Assembly (NCBI GenBank): GCA_002429085.1
Contig: DIYR01000071.1
Coordinates: 1-23,131 of the forward strand
Direction of reading: 5' to 3'
DNA length: 23,131 nucleotides
Origin: Flavobacteriales bacterium UBA6049
GTDB lineage: Bacteria; Bacteroidota; Bacteroidia; Flavobacteriales_G; Salibacteraceae
In this document: positions 16,856 to 23,131 of the stretch, piece after piece
How the letters are laid out: each line of letters begins with the position of its first letter
How positions within the stretch are numbered: the stretch's first letter is position 1
Translations under genes and position numbers: made by a program
Notes under the pieces: generated by a model
Databases searched by the model: none
What the model was told of the DNA's origin: nothing
The model's input: the letters and a program-made list of their open reading frames with translations, nothing else

Positions 16856-19800
16856 TAAACTCCTCCGTTATCGTTAATTATCCAATTGTGGTTTGTAATT
16901 AAGTTGCCGCGAGCTGTTTCTGCAGCACTTGCTGATGTATAGTACTTGCCTTGAGCACCTAATGTCACATCATCTTGAACAGATTGACTATCTATTTCAA
17001 CAAGTAATGCATCGTAATTAGTATTGCTAAATGCTGTTCCATTTAAGAAGTTACCAAGACTTGTTACTGAAGAAAAATTCCACCCATCTATAACTTGATT
17101 ATAAGCATTAGCCTGATTAAAGAAATCCCAAGCTGTAACAAGGCTAGAAGTGTTCCAATTACCAATGTATTGATTAAAACTTGTGGCATGACTAAACATT
17201 CTATATGCGGTTGTTACACTACTAAAATCCCATGCCCCTGTATCTTGTGCGTTATTAAGCGGCTGATTAAAGGCTGTTGCTTGATAGAACATTTCATCCA
17301 TGATATTTACATTACTTGTATTCCAAGTAATAGCACTACCACCATTGTTAAATGATGCTGCGCTTTTAAACATTCTTCGAGCGTCTGTGCAAGAACTTAA
17401 ATCGAAATGAGAAATGTTTTGGTTAAACAATGCGGTATACGAGAACATTCCCTCCATGTTTACTGCTGCAGAAGTATCCCAACCTGTTAATGGTAGGTTA
17501 AAGCTATCTGCATTTCTGAACATTTCGAAAAAGTTGGTTACCGATGATGTGTTCCAGGCTGTATATGTACCATACCCATTGGTTACAGACTTAGTAGAGA
17601 TGTCTTGATTAAAACCACTATGATCTTTAAACATATAGCTCATATTGGTTGCACCTGATGTATCCCAATCACCAATATATTGATTGAAACTAGACGCCCC
17701 CATAAACATTCCGCCTCCTGAATCACCAAACTCCTGAACATTTCGTACATCCCAAGGGTCTACCCCATTAGTAGCTTTCAGCGGTTGATTAAAGCTAGAT
17801 GAGCCAAAAAACATATTTGACATGAACTGCACATTGCTCACATCCCATGTTAAAGGTGTGTTAGATGCACCTGCTGTTTCTCCATTATTAAATGGGGTAT
17901 TTCTGAACATGTTTTCTAGTGATGTAGCACTAGACATATTCCAATTTGAAACATCTCTATTAAACACATCACAGCCAGAGAACATGTTAATAAAGGTTTC
18001 ACCTTTAGACACATTCCAATTTTCAACACCAATCCCTTCGAATGCCTTACATCCATGAAACATGGCTGTAAATAGCCTAACATTGCTTAGATCCCAATTT
18101 GATGTATCTATGTTAAAATTGGGATTAGAGTGGAAAGCATAACTCATGTTTGTAACGTTCGAGAAATCAGCATTTTCTAGCCCCACTCCTGTTATTCTAT
18201 TCCCAAGAAAACAAGTGTTCATACTAGTCACATTGCTAAAATCCCATGAGCTTATATTAGTGATCTCATTTATTGAGCAACCATAAAACGCATTTATTAA
18301 GTTACTTGTTAGTACTGGTGCATCTTGGGCATCTATAGTATCAAGGCTACTGGTATAAGTGAATGAATTACTGGTTAATTGCGTATTATTCCCCCACTGG
18401 TTTATAGCTATCAATTTATTGTGATCTCCGATACTTGATAATGAATTTCCAAAATCTGTATGTTTTGGAGTAGTGATACCATTTAAGGCCTTGTACTTTA
18501 TTTGATACTGACCTGGAACATCATACTTATGTTCATAAGCTGAATTACCAAAGAGCACTTCTATAGTACCATCTCCCCAATCAATGATTGATTTTTCTAC
18601 TAATCCGATTGATGCTGTATGATCATCTGTACTATCATCAGAAGTTAGAGTTGTATCAACCGTAATTATAAACCATTCTTCATCTGCAATATCAACTTCA
18701 TTTTCCCAAACACCTTCGCTTGCTTGGTAGTGAAATTTATCTTGTTTACCCCACACATGGAAAGATTCTGAATGAATGGTTCCTTCTACTAAGTTTCCAT
18801 TACCTTCCACTCCTCTAATAACATTCCCCTTACCTTCACACAACGGAATAACACCTCCATCTCTCAACTGAACATTGAAAATCTTTGAATGGGAGAGATA
18901 CCCTGGCACCCCCGCGTCACTGTAAATTGCTCCAATAACATTAAAACTAGTTACAGAATGTGTTGGGCTACCCTGACTTGACTGACCAAAATCTGTAAAT
19001 GACACGTCCCAATTTTGAGTATGGTTTACGAATTTTGTAGTTGTTATATAGTCATTAGTTTGATCTTCTTGCTGTAGTTCAATTAAACAATAATCTCCGC
19101 TTCTTAATGGATTAGGAAAATCTATTTCATATACCAATCCATTCCATCTATAGCGCAATTTCTGACTCTCTTTATCTATGGATAAAAAGTGATTGTTGTT
19201 TCCACTTCTACCTATTAGTACTTGATAATCTTCTTGGTTGTTCACTTCATAGATAAACTCAAGCGACTTAAGCACAAACTGCTTGTTATGCAGTAGGATA
19301 TGCGACTCTCCATCACCCTGAAAACAGTTACTTTCTGTTAATTGAATTGGATACTTTAATTTACCTGAATTACTTAACACCTTATTATTGGCATCCTTCA
19401 TATTATCAAGCGCATTGAATGGTACTTTACCTAGCCCACTCATTAATGCCTTAGACATTTTGATGTCTACTTTGTTACCTGTTGTACACGAAGTGATTAC
19501 ATTGGTAATTCCGAAATTTGGTAAGTCTCGATTATATGTATGATAATAAGCTGTTGAAGAAGAAAATCCATAAATACTAGACCCCTTTTCTATTTCATCT
19601 GTTGAAACATTTATTCTATAGACTCCATTACCAACAGAACTTTCGCTGCGAAGGGCAAGACCTATACCCCTAATGAGCATATGTGACCACCTTTCATGAT
19701 AAGGATCTCCTAATGTATCTCGCAAGTGTTCTCCAGAAGCCTCCATAGCTTGTATCCAGGCTTGAACATTTTCAATACCCGCTTTACTTAAAGCCTCCTG

Positions 19801-21216
19801 AAAATCAGCACTTGTAACACCTGTTGATCCATATAAAAAGTCAGCATATCCTTCTCCATGAGTAGGGTTTGAACCTGTTAACAACTCATACCATGCTTTT
19901 TTATGAGGTATTTTAGCCGTAGCGCCATAACCAAGGGATGATGAACTTCCTCCTTTAGATTGTATAATCTTTTTTATTTCATCTCCATAATTGTGATATA
20001 GCGTATAGTTGTTGGTTTGAAGACTTACCAACTTAAAGTCTCCCGCTAGATCATGGTTAGACACTTCAAATTCTAATTCTATAGATGATGCTTCGTACTG
20101 CCCATTAAACCTACATATATTCCAAGTGGTTCCCCCTGAAAAATCTGCCACAAAACAGTATCTACCCCTGTCATCAAACTGCCCGCCAAGAGTTCCATCT
20201 GATAGATTTGTATAATCGCCAACTGTTGAACTATTGACTGCTGTTCTTATCCAAATTGATTTATTGTCTGTACTCTGATTAAACGAAACTCTCTCGTATG
20301 TTCCGTTATTATCGTAATACGATCTTGTTAATGCTGGATCTCCTAATTCTATAGCAGATTCTTTGCTAAATCCTTTTTCGTTCAAAAAACTGTAAGGCAC
20401 CCATACGCACTCATTCTGAAACGTAGCCTCTGTAGCATTCACACGCGTTCCATGTCTTTCGTTTCCAGACCAATCGTATACCTTGTCACCTGCTCCTTCT
20501 TCTAAACTCCAAGCTTTGAACAATTTTTCTGGAAAGAGCATTTCGTAATTACATATTGCTTTTACTTCTGACTCTTCAAAAACCGAATGATAGAACCTTA
20601 AATCAAACAATTCTGCATCTGTATTGAAGTATTGCTTGCCATAACTAAACGCATCTGTAAAGGTTAAAACAGCTCCAGAAGCTGGAGATTTGTCTGGATC
20701 TTCTTGAATGAGTATAGCATGATCTAACTCTCCATCTATCCAAAGTTCCAATGTCCATTCTTTACTGGTGCTAAAAGAAGAAACATTACCTTGGATTAAC
20801 ACATGATGTGGCTTGCCATTTGCCACAACAGTATTGGATACGATGGTATTCGCTAACGCTTCTGAGCCAAGTACAATTTCTATTTTGCCAGCTTGATTTA
20901 GGTAGTAATATCTAGGACCAACTGTTGTAGCCAAACCGGTACCTAAACACTGTTTAGAACTTGGAGCTTCTTGTCGAAATATCCAAAATGAAATAGCGCC
21001 AAGCTTATCATTTGTTTCACTAGAAGCCCTAAACGGATGTGCTTCATCACTGATGTAGAAGTCAACACCATTTCCTTTATTACAGCGCCCCATCAATGGA
21101 TCGCCATAACGCTGTCCAATAACAGAATCTATTCTTCCTGTAGAATTCGGGGTATGAAAATTTTGAGCAAACCATGCCCCTACTGCTTGCGATTTTGCAG
21201 GTATTTGTGGTTTCAT
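16855..21216 (-). CDS. Giant tail-fibre-like protein with LamG-like, PKD-like and BspA (DUF285) repeats
   Basis: The protein has 1453 residues from the ATG at 21216 (MKPQIPAKSQAV). A TTG at 21270 would add 18 residues but is less likely. A LamG-like beta-sandwich spans about 45-225 (KIEIVLGS, HHVLIQGN, LELWIDGELD, AELFDLRFYH). A middle region has few recognisable motifs, then a second LamG-like stretch covers about 635-790. A PKD-like domain lies near 840-905 (DWGDGTIEV, HKYDVPGQY). A linker with INQWGN leads into about 15 BspA-type repeats (985-1392), then a C-terminal cap (NYDALLVEI, ARGNLI, NHNWII). BspA-like repeats normally occur in secreted bacterial adhesins. This copy has no signal peptide or sorting domain and is coupled to a spike gene, so a virion receptor-binding fibre is favoured. 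Confidence 0.78.
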   Translation of the reverse strand: MKPQIPAKSQAVGAWFAQNFHTPNSTGRIDSVIGQRYGDPLMGRCNKGNGVDFYISDEAHPFRASSETNDKLGAISFWIFRQEAPSSKQCLGTGLATTVGPRYYYLNQAGKIEIVLGSEALANTIVSNTVVANGKPHHVLIQGNVSSFSTSKEWTLELWIDGELDHAILIQEDPDKSPASGAVLTFTDAFSYGKQYFNTDAELFDLRFYHSVFEESEVKAICNYEMLFPEKLFKAWSLEEGAGDKVYDWSGNERHGTRVNATEATFQNECVWVPYSFLNEKGFSKESAIELGDPALTRSYYDNNGTYERVSFNQSTDNKSIWIRTAVNSSTVGDYTNLSDGTLGGQFDDRGRYCFVADFSGGTTWNICRFNGQYEASSIELEFEVSNHDLAGDFKLVSLQTNNYTLYHNYGDEIKKIIQSKGGSSSSLGYGATAKIPHKKAWYELLTGSNPTHGEGYADFLYGSTGVTSADFQEALSKAGIENVQAWIQAMEASGEHLRDTLGDPYHERWSHMLIRGIGLALRSESSVGNGVYRINVSTDEIEKGSSIYGFSSSTAYYHTYNRDLPNFGITNVITSCTTGNKVDIKMSKALMSGLGKVPFNALDNMKDANNKVLSNSGKLKYPIQLTESNCFQGDGESHILLHNKQFVLKSLEFIYEVNNQEDYQVLIGRSGNNNHFLSIDKESQKLRYRWNGLVYEIDFPNPLRSGDYCLIELQQEDQTNDYITTTKFVNHTQNWDVSFTDFGQSSQGSPTHSVTSFNVIGAIYSDAGVPGYLSHSKIFNVQLRDGGVIPLCEGKGNVIRGVEGNGNLVEGTIHSESFHVWGKQDKFHYQASEGVWENEVDIADEEWFIITVDTTLTSDDSTDDHTASIGLVEKSIIDWGDGTIEVLFGNSAYEHKYDVPGQYQIKYKALNGITTPKHTDFGNSLSSIGDHNKLIAINQWGNNTQLTSNSFTYTSSLDTIDAQDAPVLTSNLINAFYGCSINEITNISSWDFSNVTSMNTCFLGNRITGVGLENADFSNVTNMSYAFHSNPNFNIDTSNWDLSNVRLFTAMFHGCKAFEGIGVENWNVSKGETFINMFSGCDVFNRDVSNWNMSSATSLENMFRNTPFNNGETAGASNTPLTWDVSNVQFMSNMFFGSSSFNQPLKATNGVDPWDVRNVQEFGDSGGGMFMGASSFNQYIGDWDTSGATNMSYMFKDHSGFNQDISTKSVTNGYGTYTAWNTSSVTNFFEMFRNADSFNLPLTGWDTSAAVNMEGMFSYTALFNQNISHFDLSSCTDARRMFKSAASFNNGGSAITWNTSNVNIMDEMFYQATAFNQPLNNAQDTGAWDFSSVTTAYRMFSHATSFNQYIGNWNTSSLVTAWDFFNQANAYNQVIDGWNFSSVTSLGNFLNGTAFSNTNYDALLVEIDSQSVQDDVTLGAQGKYYTSASAAETARGNLITNHNWIINDNGGV
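17040..18260 (-). repeat. Coding repeats: about 15 BspA/DUF285 units
   Basis: About 15 degenerate units of 23-38 residues follow the pattern W(D/N)xSxVxxMxxMFxxAxxFNxx(I/L). Examples are SSWDFSNVTSM, GDWDTSGATNMSYMF and AWDFSSVTTAYRMF. Units 5, 6, 8, 11 and 12 carry insertions (for instance ETAGASNTP and KATNGVDP). The protein repeat is clear, but the DNA copies have diverged. Confidence 0.85.
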
Positions 21217-21294
21217 GAATATGTATTTTGGGTTACTACAAGCTCTTTTATTGCTAGTAGCAACTATCAACGGATTTATAGTTGTAAAATGCCC

Positions 21295-23131
21295 CTAGTA
21301 TTGCTTTACCAGACGATGTAATTGACCCTCTTCAAGTGCTTTACCTGAATAAACGACATTCTTAATTCTTCCATGAAAATGTGCAGAGTTATTATATGAC
21401 CTAAAGCTCAACGTATTGAGTCTGACCATTGGTGATGTAATTAAACTAGACTCCGAACATCCTCCACTTACTACTCCTACCGTTTTCGATTTGGTATAGT
21501 TTAATGCCATTTTTGTTGTTTCGGCATAATCTGGCGTACAGTTAGCTGTGTTCATATTTACCTTTCCATTCCCTAAGTGAACAAGGCCTAACTTCTGGCT
21601 TTGAGTGCGCTGTAGATGGATTCGGTTGTTTGACGTTCCATCATGAAGAGAAACAACATTATTTGATGATCCCGTATCGTAAAAATCTCCTTCTATGTAC
21701 AACATCCCTTCTTCTGGATTAAGCATGTTATCTAAACCTCCTACAGATAAAGATTCTGCTGCACGAGTAGCTGGAGATCCGTTGGTTGGAATGTATGATG
21801 TAGCGTTTTTACCTGATTCTACTTGTGGTTTTGCTGCATATATGGTTTCTGTGCCATTACTAGCCCATACCACACTACCGCTATTTGATGGATTTGTTGG
21901 AACAAACGCAAATAACCCATCAGTAAAAGAATCTGTAGTAGTTGTGGTCATTTGACACCTATACCAACCGTTTCCAACGTTTGTCATTTTAGCAATAGAA
22001 TCATTACTTGTCGTTTCATTATTTAAATCAAAATTCACACTAGCAACTGGTGAAAAGTTGTGCAATAAGCCTGCCTGTAGTGTTATATTTGTTAACGATC
22101 CTGCCTTAATATAAATACTAAATGTCAACTCTTCATTAGGGCTAATACCGCTTAAACTTATATAACTAATATGTGTAACATTACTACCAGAAGAATCATT
22201 CATAGTATATAAAGTAGAAGGTTCACCATAAAGAGTTTCTGATAAACTAAGAGAATGTGTTTGATTAACACCAAAACTTGAAACTAAATCTTGGGAATTA
22301 TCTACATAATTACTAGATTCTTTCTCAACCAAAAGCCTTGCTTCTCCATTACTCCAATCTATTCTAGGCATGTTTTCTGTAGCCACCTGCATCTCTCCAT
22401 TCTCATCAATAAATGTAGCTGTAGAAGATCTGCTGAACTCGCCTTGAATGGGGTTCAATTGTGCATTTCTAAAATTCACATAACTAACACCAATATCACT
22501 ATTCTGTTCATTAGCAGCTACACTTAGAATTCGAACTTTAAAATCTGCTTCACTATTTAGTGCTGTACCAATAAATAATCTGCCTCCAGCACCCGGGGTC
22601 AGCGATAATGTAGCACTATACATTCCATTGGCATTATGATAGGCTGCTGTATCTATTGTGCCTCCACTATCTGTAGTGCTTCTTATCAATATACCTCCTG
22701 AAACATAATCAAAAACTTCATAGGTTACGGTAAAACTATCTACACTATGCTTCATAGGCAGCCTAACATCTCCTGCTAAATAAACCTTATTAGAATCTCC
22801 GGTAATTTGCCCTCCACTATTGAATACGAGAACTCCATTTTCTGAAACTTTGTTATTGTCAAAACCATCTACTTCATCTTGATCTACCTCATAGAATAAC
22901 GCTTCACCTTTTTCATATAAAAGGGTGTTGTTTATTTGTACACCTGAAGCACTAAAAGCCAAACTAAAATCTGCTTGTACAGTAGAAGAAAAATCATCAC
23001 CAAAATACTCATCGTATTCTTGGTAGCCTTTTGTATATCCTAACGCTCTATTTATGTTCGTTCTATCTACCTTACCATACAAAATTATATCCTTGCTATA
23101 GGTTTCATTATCAGAATAATTGAATGCAAAC
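21295..23131 (-). CDS. Phage spike/tail-fibre protein, paralogue of the downstream spike gene (5' end outside window)
   Basis: The open frame runs from the TAG at 21295 to the window edge without a stop. I read FAFNYSDNETYSKDIILYGKV across 23131-23070, so the TTG at 23082 is not the true start and the gene continues to the right. The visible part has over 600 residues. It shares with the downstream 543-residue protein the DEYFGDDF and ADFSLAFSASG segment, the FSRSSTATF block, MPRIDWSNG, LLVEKESSNY, and SYIPTNGS near the end of the spike-fibre module. A LamG-like tail ends in HFHGRIKNVVYSGKAL, which is typical of that fold. Between them it carries an extra inserted segment absent from the paralogue. 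It probably binds a surface glycan or receptor as part of a fibre; this is inferred. Confidence 0.72.
   Translation of the reverse strand, partial: FAFNYSDNETYSKDIILYGKVDRTNINRALGYTKGYQEYDEYFGDDFSSTVQADFSLAFSASGVQINNTLLYEKGEALFYEVDQDEVDGFDNNKVSENGVLVFNSGGQITGDSNKVYLAGDVRLPMKHSVDSFTVTYEVFDYVSGGILIRSTTDSGGTIDTAAYHNANGMYSATLSLTPGAGGRLFIGTALNSEADFKVRILSVAANEQNSDIGVSYVNFRNAQLNPIQGEFSRSSTATFIDENGEMQVATENMPRIDWSNGEARLLVEKESSNYVDNSQDLVSSFGVNQTHSLSLSETLYGEPSTLYTMNDSSGSNVTHISYISLSGISPNEELTFSIYIKAGSLTNITLQAGLLHNFSPVASVNFDLNNETTSNDSIAKMTNVGNGWYRCQMTTTTTDSFTDGLFAFVPTNPSNSGSVVWASNGTETIYAAKPQVESGKNATSYIPTNGSPATRAAESLSVGGLDNMLNPEEGMLYIEGDFYDTGSSNNVVSLHDGTSNNRIHLQRTQSQKLGLVHLGNGKVNMNTANCTPDYAETTKMALNYTKSKTVGVVSGGCSESSLITSPMVRLNTLSFRSYNNSAHFHGRIKNVVYSGKALEEGQLHRLVKQY

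Noticed and set aside
17095..18058. Plus-strand open frames across the BspA repeat region
   Set aside because: They are by-products of the repetitive antisense codon pattern and have no protein-like features.
21217..21270. TTG start adding 18 residues to the giant fibre
   Set aside because: The ATG at 21216 gives a cleaner N-terminus; the extension has no recognised feature, although it cannot be excluded.
23080..23082. TTG at 23082 as start of the right-hand spike gene
   Set aside because: The frame continues without a stop to the window edge, and the paralogue has about 100 more N-terminal residues.
12611..23131. Diversity-generating retroelement targeting the fibre genes
   Set aside because: No reverse transcriptase frame, and no template/variable repeat pair with A-biased changes was noticed in the window.

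Overview
The window looks like chromosomal DNA of a Bacteroidota bacterium, probably marine or aquatic. The gene content (ABC permease/M1 peptidase fusion, DUF6155 protein, BspA-type repeats), the scarcity of Shine-Dalgarno sequences and the TAnnTTTG-type -7 boxes all point that way. The genus cannot be told from the sequence. I see no tRNA, rRNA, CRISPR array, transposase or integrase.

The left part, about 1-11300, is ordinary housekeeping and accessory DNA. It begins with the 5' part of typA/bipA on the minus strand, cut by the window edge. A 476-base intergenic stretch with two hairpins follows. Next come three separate plus-strand genes: a 2OG-Fe(II) prolyl-4-hydroxylase-like dioxygenase, a YafK/YkuD-type L,D-transpeptidase-like protein and a GAF-containing hybrid histidine kinase. 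A tight minus-strand operon then encodes an ABC ATPase, a giant ABC-2 permease fused to an M1-type metallopeptidase, and a DUF6155 protein. Upstream of it lies a TRIC/UPF0126 membrane channel gene.

The middle, about 11300-12600, holds an AT-rich plus-strand SAM methyltransferase gene. It sits between a plus-strand terminator-like hairpin and the convergent end of the right-hand cluster.

The right part, 12611 to the window end, is one minus-strand cluster of phage-tail type. In transcription order it encodes a spike/fibre protein (5' end outside the window), a 1453-residue fibre carrying LamG-like, PKD-like and about 15 BspA-type (DUF285) repeats, and a second spike/fibre protein paralogous to the first. 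A 128-base gap rich in inverted repeats follows, then a short baseplate J-like protein, a Bacteroidota tail-associated protein and a small fibre/adaptor with a Ser-rich linker. Three junctions are TAATG stop/start overlaps, so the genes are probably translated as a coupled set. A strong inverted repeat, terminator-like on the minus strand, closes the cluster at 12552-12592. No capsid, terminase, sheath or lysis gene is visible, so prophage, tailocin and other tail-derived particles all remain possible. The most distinctive feature is a bacterial-adhesin-like BspA repeat domain in a tail-fibre position, flanked by two related receptor-binding-type proteins.
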